Assembly (NCBI RefSeq): GCF_000758755.1
Contig: NZ_JRMV01000281.1
Location: 1 to 64,000, forward strand
DNA length: 64,000 bases
Source of the DNA: Actinomyces sp. S6-Spd3
Lineage (GTDB): Bacteria > Actinomycetota > Actinomycetes > Actinomycetales > Actinomycetaceae
Direction of reading: 5' to 3'
The notes under the pieces were generated by a model. That model had not been told where the DNA came from. It did no database searches and saw nothing but the letters and a program-made list of their open reading frames with translations. This document shows positions 42,920 through 53,907 of this stretch, in pieces. The position numbers were made by a program, and so were the translations under genes. Each line of letters begins with the position of its first letter. Position 1 is the first letter of the stretch.

Positions 42920-43777
42920 ATGGAGCCTGTTGTTATTGGACGCAGTGATTTGGGCGAGGCCTACGGCGCAGCGCCTTCGGGCGTGGGTGCGGGATTGCTG
43001 GACCCCGCGGGAGCTATTCCTCCTCGAGGCCGAGTGCTTCTGGGCGCCGGGCAGCCGGTAGTTTTCATTGTTCCCCTGACGGCGGGGGACGTGCGTGGAG
43101 TCGTTGAACAGATCGAAGCCGCCGCATCGGAGCCGCACGATATGTTCGAGTGGCGTGTGGACTACTTGGACGTACTTACGGGGCTTTCAGGTGAGGAACT
43201 GAGTGACCAGGCCCGCGAAGAGATTTCAAGGTCTGTGGCAGAGATCTTGGATGCTTCGGATGTACCCGTTTTGGCTACTGTTCGAACAGCTGCTCAGGGC
43301 GGGAAGGCTGAAGTTTCAACGCCGGTTTATGGCCAGATCGTTGAGCTGCTGGCCGGGTGCGGAATGGATGCGGTAGATGTGGAAATGGCTCCGGCTGCAC
43401 CTTCATTGACCGAGAAGGCACACGCCGCGGGTGCGAAGGTCATCATGTCCTTCCATGACTTCGAGGTGACTCCCGAATCGGAGATCATGCGAGAACTTCT
43501 GGAAACCATGGCAGTTTTGGGCGCGGACGTCGCAAAGCTTGCGGTTTTGGCCAATTCGGAGCGTGACGCGCTCAATGTTGAATTGGTCCAGAGGTGGGCG
43601 TCCGAGTACGTGTCGGCCCCGTCAATCGTCTTAGCGATGGGTGAGTGTGGCCGCCAGACGCGTGCGACTCGACCTGAAGACGGGGGAGTCGCTTCTTTCG
43701 TGGCCGTGAGTGGGCGTGAGAGCGCGCCTGGTCAGTGGGGTGCGCGGGAATTGGCGGAGAGGCTTGGGCGAAACTAA
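42920..43777 (+). CDS. aroD: Type I 3-dehydroquinate dehydratase
   Basis: Third step of the shikimate pathway. Catalytic residues of type I enzymes are all visible: Glu in FEWRVDYLD, His in VIMSFHDFEVTP and the Schiff-base Lys in GADVAKLAVLANS. The 285-residue protein has an N-terminal extension of about 45 residues before VFIVPLTAGD. ATG 42920 follows GAGGGGACGTC, 26 bases after dusB. No other aro gene is nearby, so it is a stand-alone copy. Confidence 0.93.
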   Translation: MEPVVIGRSDLGEAYGAAPSGVGAGLLDPAGAIPPRGRVLLGAGQPVVFIVPLTAGDVRGVVEQIEAAASEPHDMFEWRVDYLDVLTGLSGEELSDQAREEISRSVAEILDASDVPVLATVRTAAQGGKAEVSTPVYGQIVELLAGCGMDAVDVEMAPAAPSLTEKAHAAGAKVIMSFHDFEVTPESEIMRELLETMAVLGADVAKLAVLANSERDALNVELVQRWASEYVSAPSIVLAMGECGRQTRATRPEDGGVASFVAVSGRESAPGQWGARELAERLGRN

Positions 43778-43789
43778 GTTTCTCCGCGG

Positions 43790-44053
43790 CTAGATTGCGC
43801 TTCCGTAGATCAGGTCTCCCAGCGCAAGGACAATGAAGATCCAGAAGACTTCAATGAGCCCAAGCACTGCTGCAAGCCATGAGCGCCGATAAATTGCCCA
43901 CACAAGTGTCGGAACGCCCAACATACACACCCAGATGACGGTCGCTCTGCCGGTGATCAACGAAAAGATGACGAGCGAGGCCGCAATGACGAAGGAAATC
44001 GCAGTCCCGATGTGGGTTGTTGTCTTTGATTTCGTGGCAGGAATTGTGGACAT
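43790..44053 (-). CDS. Small membrane protein of unknown function
   Basis: An 87-residue protein with three hydrophobic segments (residues about 15–32, 36–52 and 58–80) and a short polar N-terminus. A good GGAGG lies six bases before ATG 44053, which supports a real gene. No family recognised. It is convergent with aroD and lies upstream of nothing on its strand. Confidence 0.7.
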   Translation of the reverse strand: MSTIPATKSKTTTHIGTAISFVIAASLVIFSLITGRATVIWVCMLGVPTLVWAIYRRSWLAAVLGLIEVFWIFIVLALGDLIYGSAI

Positions 44054-44139
44054 GGCGAGCCTCCATTGAGCTCCACTGAATCACGTACTCGATAGTTTAG
44101 TTTTTTCGTGTCTCAAGGGGAATAGACCTCAAGAGACAA

Positions 44140-44173
44140 AAGTGGGGGCGCCTCCGAAGAGGTGCCCCCACTT
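44140..44173 (-). terminator. Rho-independent terminator of dps
   Basis: A 15-bp stem with one G·U pair (44140–44154 with 44159–44173) and a four-base loop, followed on the minus strand by UUUUGU. It lies 19 bases after the dps stop. Confidence 0.88.
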
Positions 44174-44191
44174 GAAGCGAAACTCAAATAA

Positions 44192-44647
44192 TCAGTTGAG
44201 ATCCTTGGTTGCTGCGCGCAGCATCCAGGCCTGCTTCTCCAGGCCGGTTGCAATGCCGGTCAGCAGGTCGTTGGACAGGTGATCGTGCTCGTCCACCGGA
44301 TCCAGGGTTGCCTTGATGCGCTCGGCAACGCCCAGCAGGCGCTCCTCGTACTGACGAGCGGTCTTATCGGTGGGGAGGAAGCCGGGCTCCATCGGGTCAA
44401 CCAGCGAGGTTGCTGCGACGGTCGCTGCGCGGCCATCAGGGGCAACTTCAATTGCTGCCATGCGCTCGGCGACATCATCAGCGGCAAGGCGAACCTCGTC
44501 GATGATCTCGTCCAGGTGCAGGTGGAGCGAACGGAAGCCGGGGCCTTCGATGTTCCAGTGTGCCTGCTTGCCCTGAAGTGACAGATCGGTCAAATCAACG
44601 AGAGCCTGCTGAAGAGCTGCTGCAACAACGGGGTGTGCCTGAGTCAT
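44192..44647 (-). CDS. dps: Dps-family DNA-protection ferritin
   Basis: A 151-residue dodecameric ferritin-like protein that oxidises and stores iron and shields DNA. The interface ferroxidase residues are visible in KQAHWNIEGPGFRSLHLHLDEIIDEV (in parts: His, then Asp and Glu), with the typical C-terminal DHLSNDLLTGIATGLEKQAWML. ATG 44647 follows AGGAG. A 7-bp inverted repeat, TGCGCCC-N5-GGGCGCA, 28 bases before the start is a possible operator. Confidence 0.95.
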   Translation of the reverse strand: MTQAHPVVAAALQQALVDLTDLSLQGKQAHWNIEGPGFRSLHLHLDEIIDEVRLAADDVAERMAAIEVAPDGRAATVAATSLVDPMEPGFLPTDKTARQYEERLLGVAERIKATLDPVDEHDHLSNDLLTGIATGLEKQAWMLRAATKDLN

Positions 44648-44824
44648 ATTGTTCTCCTAAAACCTATCTGTATATGCGCCCATGAGGGGCGCACCATTGC
44701 CATCACTTCTGACAACTCCATTTTTGTCGATTTCATTCCCTTTCGCGCCGTAAGGTGAAATATCCGACAGGGGTTGTGACAGTTCGTCGATAAAGTGTCG
44801 AGAAGTGCCAGAAAAACGTGGAAT

Positions 44825-46741
<1,917 letters not shown>

Positions 46742-46773
46742 GGTTCGTCCTCGCAGTGTTATGGGGAGAAAAC

Positions 46774-47349
46774 TTAGGCATTCCAGTGTGCGCGCAAGGC
46801 ATCGCACACGGCGTTATAGGTTGAGTGATCGACGGTTGCACCTTCGCGGCGAACATCTGCAGGGGCGACGATGAGAAGGCGGTCCAAGCGCACCTGACTG
46901 GGACGTCCCTGCGAATCCCACGCGCCGGTGCCGATGGGGAACCAATAGCGTCCCCAATGTGCCTCTTGCTCGGCGTCCTTGCGGTGATCCTTAGAAGTGA
47001 GCTGTGCGACGACAAGGCCCTGAGATACTCGCGCAAGGACAACAACGGGACGATCCTTGCCTTGGCTGGGGTCATCTTCGTAGGAGACCCAGGTCCACAC
47101 GACTTCGCCCGGATCCGCGTCGCCATCGGGATTGGGAGCGTATTGGAAAGGTGGCAAGCCAAGCGTGCGCACGTCCCAGACCTTGTTTTCCTTTCCCGAG
47201 GCCGTGCGAGCCTTGGGTGAATGAGCCTGAGTTCCTGCGCTGCGGGAAGAAGATGAGCGTGAGCGGCGCTTCGATGAGCGCGTTTCATCTTGGACGCTCT
47301 GGCCTGCGGCCTGGATGAAAATCGCGAGAAGTCGCTTAATGAAGTCCAC
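46774..47349 (-). CDS. PemK/MazF-like protein without an obvious antitoxin gene
   Basis: A 191-residue protein. The first about 55 residues are basic and Ser/Arg-rich, low complexity. Residues about 78–185 match the PemK-like β-barrel: DPGEVVWTWVSYEDDPSQGKDRPVVVLARV (in parts), VVAQLTSKDH and a C-terminal LDRLLIV. MazF-type toxins are mRNA endonucleases, but solitary actinobacterial members of this kind may not be toxins. No small antitoxin-like gene is seen on either side. The start is GTG 47349 after GGAGA; it may be co-transcribed with the GH13-like gene upstream and the HerA-like gene downstream. Confidence 0.8.
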   Translation of the reverse strand: MDFIKRLLAIFIQAAGQSVQDETRSSKRRSRSSSSRSAGTQAHSPKARTASGKENKVWDVRTLGLPPFQYAPNPDGDADPGEVVWTWVSYEDDPSQGKDRPVVVLARVSQGLVVAQLTSKDHRKDAEQEAHWGRYWFPIGTGAWDSQGRPSQVRLDRLLIVAPADVRREGATVDHSTYNAVCDALRAHWNA

Positions 47350-47402
47350 GTAGTCTCCAGGTGTGATGGAACAGTGATTTAAGTGTACGGGCAGTCCAAT
47401 GC

Positions 47403-48515
47403 TTATTCCGTGGCAAACGCGCGCGGGTGAATGCGTGCGGTTTCAAACCAGGCGCACTGGCCAGGGGCTAGTGGAGTATCAGACGCAATGGAAGTTGGCA
47501 GAACTCCCGTTGACACCAAGGGACGGTGTTCGGAAGGAACAAGAACGGTGGTATCTGATGTGTTGAAAACAACCAAAACCTGAGCACTCATGTGAACCAA
47601 GCAATCCGGACCAGCCCAGGGCAGGCCTCGTACATGGGCAAGAGAGCCCGTTCCCATTCCGTGCTCTTCGCGCGTACGCAAAGCTTGTTGGACCATCAAC
47701 ACAAAGGAACTGGAAATGGTGTCTTTTGACGGCGAATCGAAATAAGTAGCTCCCGGAAGGGCTAGGGCGAAAAGAGTGCGTGCACGATGAATCTCACTGT
47801 CATCGTAGGGAAGCGCAGGCCAAGCGGCCACGTGCCCCACAGGGTCGCGGTTGGCGAAAGTATTCGCGATAGCATCGCACAGCTGCGGGTTCTTCCACTC
47901 GATGTCAAGAAGAGTGTCATTACGCAGGTGATGGAACCAGGATTCTTGAAGAATCTCTTGCAAATCCGAGTCGTCCATGTGGGGCAAACTTGAAGTCAGA
48001 ATAGGCAAGGTATCAGTGTTAGCTACCTCGGCCATGACCACGCGCAAGAGATGCATGAACTCTCGGCGTTCAACTGAATCCGGCCCATAGTGAATGAACG
48101 GCAGAGTCCCAAAGTCGATCCCGTCGACGCCTGCATCTACGCATGCTCGCACACGGCCAAGCAGAGTCGTCACCGTCTCATCGGCGGAGTAAGGACCGTT
48201 GAAATCGTAGGTATTCCAATCAGCTGAACCGGGAAGATGGACGATGATCTTGACACCGACCCTGTGAAAACGCTTGACCAGCGAAATAAGTTCTGGATTG
48301 ACGCCCCAAATCATCTGGGGGATCGGAGAAAGCACGAGGGCATCAACGCCCACGCGAGCAAAGCGGATTGCCTCTTCGCTGAGCTGCTGAGCAAGATCAT
48401 GGTCAACGCGCCGGGGAATGCGGCAAATGACCGACGAATACCACCACGGATGAGTGCCTTTCCGGGCAGCATGGACGAGGGTAGTCACCACCTGAGTCCC
48501 GTTCGTTGAATGCAC
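47403..48515 (-). CDS. GH13 (α-amylase family)-like protein lacking the catalytic residues
   Basis: A 370-residue protein aligning by eye with the α-glucosidase group of GH13: HPWWYSSVICRIPRR (usual PWWkdaVvYqIYPRSF), VGVDALVLSPI, VGVKIIVHLPGSADW, GVDGIDFG and RARTLFALALPGATYF (usual LLTLPGTPyiY). Yet the catalytic motifs are gone: region I DLVxNH reads VHLPGS, region II GFRxD reads GIDFG so the nucleophile Asp is missing, the acid/base Glu region reads LTSSL, and region IV NHD is absent. It is also about 200 residues shorter than active enzymes. It is probably a non-catalytic binding or regulatory relative. Start GTG 48515 (weak ribosome-binding site). Confidence 0.72.
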   Translation of the reverse strand: MHSTNGTQVVTTLVHAARKGTHPWWYSSVICRIPRRVDHDLAQQLSEEAIRFARVGVDALVLSPIPQMIWGVNPELISLVKRFHRVGVKIIVHLPGSADWNTYDFNGPYSADETVTTLLGRVRACVDAGVDGIDFGTLPFIHYGPDSVERREFMHLLRVVMAEVANTDTLPILTSSLPHMDDSDLQEILQESWFHHLRNDTLLDIEWKNPQLCDAIANTFANRDPVGHVAAWPALPYDDSEIHRARTLFALALPGATYFDSPSKDTISSSFVLMVQQALRTREEHGMGTGSLAHVRGLPWAGPDCLVHMSAQVLVVFNTSDTTVLVPSEHRPLVSTGVLPTSIASDTPLAPGQCAWFETARIHPRAFATE

Positions 48516-48565
48516 AACACCATCTTATGCAATGAAAGCCTTCAACAAACAGTTAGGCTTATCAT

Positions 48566-49828
48566 GTGAACACTTCCCCTGCCTACGTGCCCAGCGATTG
48601 TGAGCGTTTCGTCCCAGAGACAGCGAAATCCAGATCTCGGACAGATTTCGAACGCGACCGTGCGCGAGTACTTCACTCTTCGGCTCTGCGACGTTTAGGG
48701 GAGAAAACACAGGTCCTTGGGCCAACGTCGGATGATTTTGTTCGAACCCGCCTCACTCACTCGCTCGAAGTTGCCCAAGTGGGCCGCGAGTTAGGCAAAG
48801 AACTGGGCGCAGACCCGGATGTGGTGGACGCGGCCTGTCTTTCCCACGATTTAGGCCACCCACCCTTTGGGCACAACGGCGAACTTGCGCTCAACGAGTT
48901 GGCTCGTGAGATCGGTGGTTTTGAAGGAAACGCGCAGACCTTGAGAATCGTCGCACGCTTGGAACCCAAAGTTCTTGGCAAAGACGGGCCGGCAGGTCTG
49001 AACCTGACGCGTGCCACCTTGGATGCGATCTGCAAATACCCGTGGGCGAGGGGCGAAGGCCCAGACCCCGTTAAATCCCAACGTAAATTCTCCGTCTACG
49101 AGGACGACCGTCCGACTTTCGACTGGATGCGCCAAGGAATCCCCGCGGGCAGGCGCTGCCTCGAAGCTCAAATCATGGATCTTTCTGACGACATTGCGTA
49201 CTCGGTTCATGACATGGAAGACGCTGTTGCAACGGGGAAGATGGACCTTGAACGCCTATGCAGCGATTCCCATACCCAAGGGGTCATTGAATCCACCATG
49301 AAGTGGTATGGCACATCGATCTGCGAAGACGATCTTTACCGCGCTTTCGAGCGTTTGGTGACCATGCCCGAATGGATGGGGTCTTTCAGCGGCTCCTACG
49401 CTGATTTGGCTGCCCTCAAGGACTTGACCAGCGAGCTGATCGGGCGCTTCTCCAACGCAACGGTCGCGGCGACCCGCCAGGTCGCAGGAGACCAGCCCCT
49501 GGGGCGCTACCTCGCCGAGCTCGTCGTCCCAGCCAATACTCGCGCGGAAATCCAGGTCCTCAAGGGCATGGCGGTCCACTACGTCATGAGTCCGCGCGAA
49601 AGCGAACCCGTGTACTACCAGCAGCGCACGCTCCTCAACGACCTGGTTGATGCTCTTGTCAATGCTGGCCCCGAATATCTTGAACCGCCTTTTGCCGCTC
49701 AATGGCGCGCAACCACGGACGAGGGACAACGCCTACGAGTCGTTATCGACCAAGTCGCCTCGTTGACCGATATCTCCGCCTCACGCTGGCACGCGCGCAT
49801 GTGTGGAATGCTGTCCTCACAGCTCTGA
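48566..49828 (+). CDS. dgt: dGTP triphosphohydrolase-like HD-domain protein
   Basis: Hydrolyses dNTPs to nucleosides and triphosphate. The HD-domain residues are plain: VRTRLTHSLEVAQVGRELG, CLSHDLGHPPFGHNGE and the downstream SDDIAYSVHDMEDAV. At 420 residues it is of normal length. GTG 48566 starts a typical SPAYVPSDCERFVPE N-terminus. dgt just upstream of dnaG is a conserved actinobacterial order. Confidence 0.95.
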   Translation: MNTSPAYVPSDCERFVPETAKSRSRTDFERDRARVLHSSALRRLGEKTQVLGPTSDDFVRTRLTHSLEVAQVGRELGKELGADPDVVDAACLSHDLGHPPFGHNGELALNELAREIGGFEGNAQTLRIVARLEPKVLGKDGPAGLNLTRATLDAICKYPWARGEGPDPVKSQRKFSVYEDDRPTFDWMRQGIPAGRRCLEAQIMDLSDDIAYSVHDMEDAVATGKMDLERLCSDSHTQGVIESTMKWYGTSICEDDLYRAFERLVTMPEWMGSFSGSYADLAALKDLTSELIGRFSNATVAATRQVAGDQPLGRYLAELVVPANTRAEIQVLKGMAVHYVMSPRESEPVYYQQRTLLNDLVDALVNAGPEYLEPPFAAQWRATTDEGQRLRVVIDQVASLTDISASRWHARMCGMLSSQL

Positions 49829-49901
49829 GAAGCGAGATCGGGGTGGCCGACGCCATCCACATCTTTCTGCTAGAAAAGTGTCCACTCGCTAAACTGAACT
49901 C

Positions 49902-51863
49902 ATGGCCGGCCTGATCCTCAAAGAAGACATCGCCGCCGTACGTGATGCTTCGCGCATCGAAGAAATCGTCGGCGAGCGAGTTGCCCTGCGCCCCGCAGGC
50001 GTCGATTCTTTAAAAGGATTGTGCCCTTTCCACGACGAACGCACGCCCTCGTTCCACGTCCGCCCCTCCCAAGGTTTTTGGCATTGCTTTGGCTGCGGCG
50101 AAGGCGGGGACGTCATCAGTTTCGTACAAAAAGTTGATTCTCTTTCCTTCACCGAGGCCGTGGAAGCCTTGGCCCTCAAAGCTGGGATCACTTTGCGTTA
50201 CGAGGCCGCGGGCAGCGGAACCCTACGCCGCGAAGAACCCGGTCGCCGTCAGCGGCTCCTTGACGCGCACCGCGTCGCCGAAGAGTTCTACCAGGCGCAG
50301 CTCTCTTCCCCAGAAGCCCACGAAGGACGTCGTTTCCTTGGCCAGAGAGGCTTCGATGAAGCGACCTGTCGTCACTTCGGAATCGGCTATTCGCCCAGCT
50401 CATGGGATGCGCTTACCCGCCACCTGCGGTCCAAGGGCTTTACCGATCAAGAAATCGAGATTGCAGGACTTGCAACTCGCGGAAACCGCGGACTCTATGA
50501 TCGTTTCCGCGGCAGACTTATGTGGCCAATCCGTGACATTACGGGTGCGACGATCGGCTTTGGCGCTAGGCGTTTGAACGATGAGGACAAGGATTCTCCG
50601 AAGTACCTCAACACCCCGGAAACCCCGATCTATCACAAGTCTCAAGTCCTCTATGGCCTCGATCTTGCGAAGAAAGAAATTACACGAAACCGCAAGGTCG
50701 TTATCGTCGAAGGCTACACGGACGTCATGGCTGCCCACGCCGCCGGTGTGGGATATGCGGTCGCAAGCTGCGGTACCGCTTTCGGTGAAGACCACGTAAA
50801 AATCGTCCGGCGCCTGTTGGGAGATAGCGCGGACAGTGCCGCTGGAGTTGTCCTCAGCAATGGGAAAACCCACGGCGGAGAAGTGATCTTCACCTTCGAT
50901 GGTGACGCGGCGGGACAAAAAGCTGCGCTTCGTGCTTTCGAAATGGACCAGAACTTCGCAGCCCAGACTTTCGTCGCGGTGGAACCCAATGGCATGGACC
51001 CCTGCGAGCTCCGCATGGCTCAAGGAGAGCGCGCCGTTGTGGAGTTGGTGAACTCTCGGACGCCGCTTTTTGAGTTTGTTATCCGTTCGGTTCTGCGCCA
51101 GCTCGATTTGCGCACCGCAGAAGGGCGCGTGAAAGCCCTACGTGCGGCGGCTCCCGTAGTTGCTCGCATCCGCGACCACGCGCTCCAACGCGAGTACACG
51201 CGTTCGCTCGCGGGGTGGATCGGCATGGATATTTCCGAGGTCTCGCGTGCGGTTCGCTCAAGCGCACACTCGCGCCCGGCCTCGTACGGGGGAAGGGGAG
51301 CGCCCGTGGAAACTCCGCAGCCCGCTCCCGTGCGGCGAGGCCCCGAGGACCCGGTTTCTCGAATCGAGCGCCAAGCCCTTGAAGCACTCATTCAATACCC
51401 CATGTATGTGGTGGGGTCGGGCTTTGAAGAACTCGGGGGAGAGGCATTTTCTGTCCCCTCCTACCGTGCGGTTCACGATGCGATCCGCGCGGCAGGGGGA
51501 TTGGATGCTTTTGTGAAGGTTCTTCGCCAAGCAGAAGAACACTTCGGGAAGGGCGCCAAGGCAGTCCAGGCAGCAACACGTGCCTTCGTCGATGATGTTC
51601 GCGCGCTCATGATTCCCGAGGTCGCAGCCGTGTTGGTGGAATTAGCAGTTGCGCCGCTCCCTCAAGACCGCGAGGACCAACTTCGCGCGTACTGCAGGGG
51701 AGCGATGGGTGCAATGGTCCGCCTCGATGTCACAAGGCGCCTGGCGGATGCGAATGCGAACCTTCAACGCCTGAGCGAAGATGATCCCCAATACACCCAG
51801 GCATTCCGAGAACTCATGCGCCTCGAAGAAGTGCGCCAGCGTTTCACCGAGCGTGCACAGTAA
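49902..51863 (+). CDS. dnaG: DNA primase
   Basis: Makes RNA primers at the replication fork. Zinc-binding domain with the CHC2 pattern: LCPFHDERTPSFHVRPSQGFWHCFGCGEGG (in parts; residues 42–70). Catalytic RNA-polymerase/Toprim domain: FGARRLNDEDKDSPKYLNTPETPIYHKSQVLYGLD (in parts), VIVEGYTDVMAAHAAG and FTFDGDAAGQKAA. A C-terminal DnaB-interaction region follows; total 653 residues. ATG 49902; 73 bases after dgt. Confidence 0.97.
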   Translation: MAGLILKEDIAAVRDASRIEEIVGERVALRPAGVDSLKGLCPFHDERTPSFHVRPSQGFWHCFGCGEGGDVISFVQKVDSLSFTEAVEALALKAGITLRYEAAGSGTLRREEPGRRQRLLDAHRVAEEFYQAQLSSPEAHEGRRFLGQRGFDEATCRHFGIGYSPSSWDALTRHLRSKGFTDQEIEIAGLATRGNRGLYDRFRGRLMWPIRDITGATIGFGARRLNDEDKDSPKYLNTPETPIYHKSQVLYGLDLAKKEITRNRKVVIVEGYTDVMAAHAAGVGYAVASCGTAFGEDHVKIVRRLLGDSADSAAGVVLSNGKTHGGEVIFTFDGDAAGQKAALRAFEMDQNFAAQTFVAVEPNGMDPCELRMAQGERAVVELVNSRTPLFEFVIRSVLRQLDLRTAEGRVKALRAAAPVVARIRDHALQREYTRSLAGWIGMDISEVSRAVRSSAHSRPASYGGRGAPVETPQPAPVRRGPEDPVSRIERQALEALIQYPMYVVGSGFEELGGEAFSVPSYRAVHDAIRAAGGLDAFVKVLRQAEEHFGKGAKAVQAATRAFVDDVRALMIPEVAAVLVELAVAPLPQDREDQLRAYCRGAMGAMVRLDVTRRLADANANLQRLSEDDPQYTQAFRELMRLEEVRQRFTERAQ

Positions 51864-51871
51864 CTCTTGGG

Positions 51872-52354
51872 CTACTCCAAACCGACGCTTTCACGCAGCT
51901 GTTTTTCAAGGGAATGTGCAAGCTCCATCGCCTCGTCATCAAGCCTTCCGCGTGCTGCAAGAACAGAAAACAACTCTCCATCCTCACGCTTGCGAATCTG
52001 CGCGGTAATCACCGCACCATTTGGAGCTTTCACGCTGCGAACCAGAACCTGAGTGCGATTGACCTTCTCGCTGATGTTTTCCATAAAAGGACGCATCGGA
52101 GAATGCGAAGAATGAACAACTAGAGGAGAACGTGCCGGATCAACCCAGTTCACGCTCAACTCCTGTTTTTCGCCCTCCCAGCGAGCGCTCTGAACCTCGT
52201 ACCACATCGCCGAATCAGTGACTTCACCTTCACGGATCATGATCAAGGCATAGCGCCCCGAAACGAGGATTGCCCCGTCATCGAGCTCAATATGGAGCGC
52301 ATCCGCGTCCCCGCGGGGGAGCAGATCACGATAATCGGCAAGTCCCGAGCTCAT
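51872..52354 (-). CDS. Conserved hypothetical protein, cytoplasmic
   Basis: A 160-residue soluble protein, β-strand rich in the first two thirds (IELDDGAILVSGRYALIMIR, SAMWYEVQSARWEG) and ending with a helical charged segment. No family recognised. The ATG at 52354 overlaps the stop of the upstream lipoprotein gene (ATGA), so the two are coupled. It is convergent with dnaG. Confidence 0.65.
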   Translation of the reverse strand: MSSGLADYRDLLPRGDADALHIELDDGAILVSGRYALIMIREGEVTDSAMWYEVQSARWEGEKQELSVNWVDPARSPLVVHSSHSPMRPFMENISEKVNRTQVLVRSVKAPNGAVITAQIRKREDGELFSVLAARGRLDDEAMELAHSLEKQLRESVGLE

Positions 52355-53358
52355 TGAAGCGTCACCACCGCCGGGAAAGTAACGGTCGGAGCACCAGCCC
52401 AGAGACGAAGATCGTCGAGGGCGGCTTGAACGCCGAAAAGACGAACATCTTGTGAGTCGGACTGGAGCAGGTTGACATCGGCGCGAAGGCTGGCCTGGGC
52501 AAGATCAGAAGGCGAGGTGTTCGTAAGAGAACAACGCAATTGGCGCGAATCCTTGCTCCCACGTTCCAGAGAGCGCGAGGCGCGATCAAGGAGAGCGTTC
52601 TCAATGGTCTCGGCCTCGTAGAAGTCGGCGGTGTGGACCGCAGACTTGGGCAGAGTCTGTGCGATGCAGTCCCAGCTCGCGGTAGAAGCGGCGGCCTCGT
52701 CGGAAGACGAAAAAGCAGAGGTTGTTTGCGAGACCTGGGGGAGCGTCAGGTCGGAGGAAGCGCCCTGGCGGACGAGCCAATTGGGGGAGGCGCCTGTGGC
52801 CTGGGTGAATCGTTGGGCGAGGGCATCAACGCCCTGATCGCCCGCATCTATGTCGATCGCGTAGGCCTGAGCCAATTGCACTGCCGAGGCGTAGCGTCCC
52901 AGTGCGACTGCGCTCAGTTGGCGCGATTGCTCAGGAGAGGAAGTCGTGGGGTTGCTGGCTGCACGCAGGTCCCGGCGAGCCGAGATCACGAGCCACGAAA
53001 TGAATTCTTCGATCCTGTAAGGGGCTTCGGCAACCTCTTCAGGCTGGGGAAGATTGGCAGTGTTCTCCTGATCCTTCCAGGGGTCCCATACTCCACCGAG
53101 GAAATCCAAGCGTTGCTGCGAACTCTGCGCAAGGGCCTCAAGAGAAGACGCGCAGGAGGAACACTCGCTTGCAAGTGCAGCGAGGGAATGCGCACGCTGG
53201 GCCGCGGCGGCCTCGGTCCTTGCCGAAGCATCGCGGGAAAGTGCGAAACCGGTCAATGCGGGCAAATGGGTGGCGGAAGATTCCAGGTGGATTCCGCATG
53301 CCCCCAAGGACATGCTGAGGACAGCAATACACGCAGTGAAGAGTTTCGGGTGTTTCAC
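52351..53358 (-). CDS. Putative lipoprotein of unknown function, rimP-adjacent
   Basis: A 335-residue exported protein: signal peptide with lipobox LGACG (Cys about 21), then mainly α-helical sequence rich in Ala, Ser and Gln with several Cys (ECSSCASS). In actinobacteria a DUF4439/ferritin-like protein often lies next to rimP; this may be a divergent one, but I cannot show it. Start GTG 53358 with a weak ribosome-binding site, divergent from rimP and only 70 bases away. It overlaps the downstream 160-residue protein gene by four bases. Confidence 0.65.
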   Translation of the reverse strand: MKHPKLFTACIAVLSMSLGACGIHLESSATHLPALTGFALSRDASARTEAAAAQRAHSLAALASECSSCASSLEALAQSSQQRLDFLGGVWDPWKDQENTANLPQPEEVAEAPYRIEEFISWLVISARRDLRAASNPTTSSPEQSRQLSAVALGRYASAVQLAQAYAIDIDAGDQGVDALAQRFTQATGASPNWLVRQGASSDLTLPQVSQTTSAFSSSDEAAASTASWDCIAQTLPKSAVHTADFYEAETIENALLDRASRSLERGSKDSRQLRCSLTNTSPSDLAQASLRADVNLLQSDSQDVRLFGVQAALDDLRLWAGAPTVTFPAVVTLQ

Positions 53359-53428
53359 AACAACATCATCCCATGGTCAAAAGACGAGTACGATTGCCTA
53401 GAATACCGTGTCGCGTGAAGGAGTGAAG

Positions 53429-53899
53429 GTGGCACCCACACAGATTGAAGAACAGGTCCGTGCGCTGGTCGAAGGTATCGTCACCCAAGCGGGGGCGCAG
53501 CTTGACGCGGTAACGATCCTCAAACAAAACGGGGATTTGGTGTGTCGTATCACCGTTGAAGAGCCCCTTGGTGCGGAGCGTCTGTCTTCTGATGCTCTTG
53601 CTGAAATCTCGCGGGCAATCTCCAAAGCCATGGATTCAGCGGACCCGATCTCGGATGCCTACATGCTGGAAGTATCTACTCCCGGTCTTGAACGAGAGCT
53701 GAAGAAGCCTGAACACTGGATGCGTCAGATCGGCGGACTTGTCAGCGTGAAATTGCGCAACGGTGACAAGGTCGTGGGACGAGTCAGCCAGGCGGACGAG
53801 AAAAGCGCTACTGTAGATACCGGCGCTGAAAGCCACACAATTGCATATGACGAGATCAAGAAGGCGCGTTCGCGCGTCGACTTCGGCTCGTGGGAATGA
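53429..53899 (+). CDS. rimP: Ribosome maturation factor RimP
   Basis: Assists 30S subunit assembly. The 156-residue protein has the expected N-terminal α/β domain (LVEGIVTQAGAQLDAVTIL, EEPLGAERLSSDALAEISRAIS in parts, YMLEVSTPGLERELKK) and C-terminal SH3-like domain (VSVKLRNGDKVVGRVSQA). The GTG at 53429 follows AAGGAG by five bases and is preferred to the GTG at 53408. It heads the rimP–nusA–ylxR–infB operon. Confidence 0.94.
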   Translation: MAPTQIEEQVRALVEGIVTQAGAQLDAVTILKQNGDLVCRITVEEPLGAERLSSDALAEISRAISKAMDSADPISDAYMLEVSTPGLERELKKPEHWMRQIGGLVSVKLRNGDKVVGRVSQADEKSATVDTGAESHTIAYDEIKKARSRVDFGSWE

Positions 53900-53907
53900 G
53901 GGACGCT

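Noticed and set aside
53408-53428. Upstream GTG as rimP start
   Set aside because: The later GTG at 53429 has AAGGAG at correct spacing, whereas the upstream one has no ribosome-binding site.
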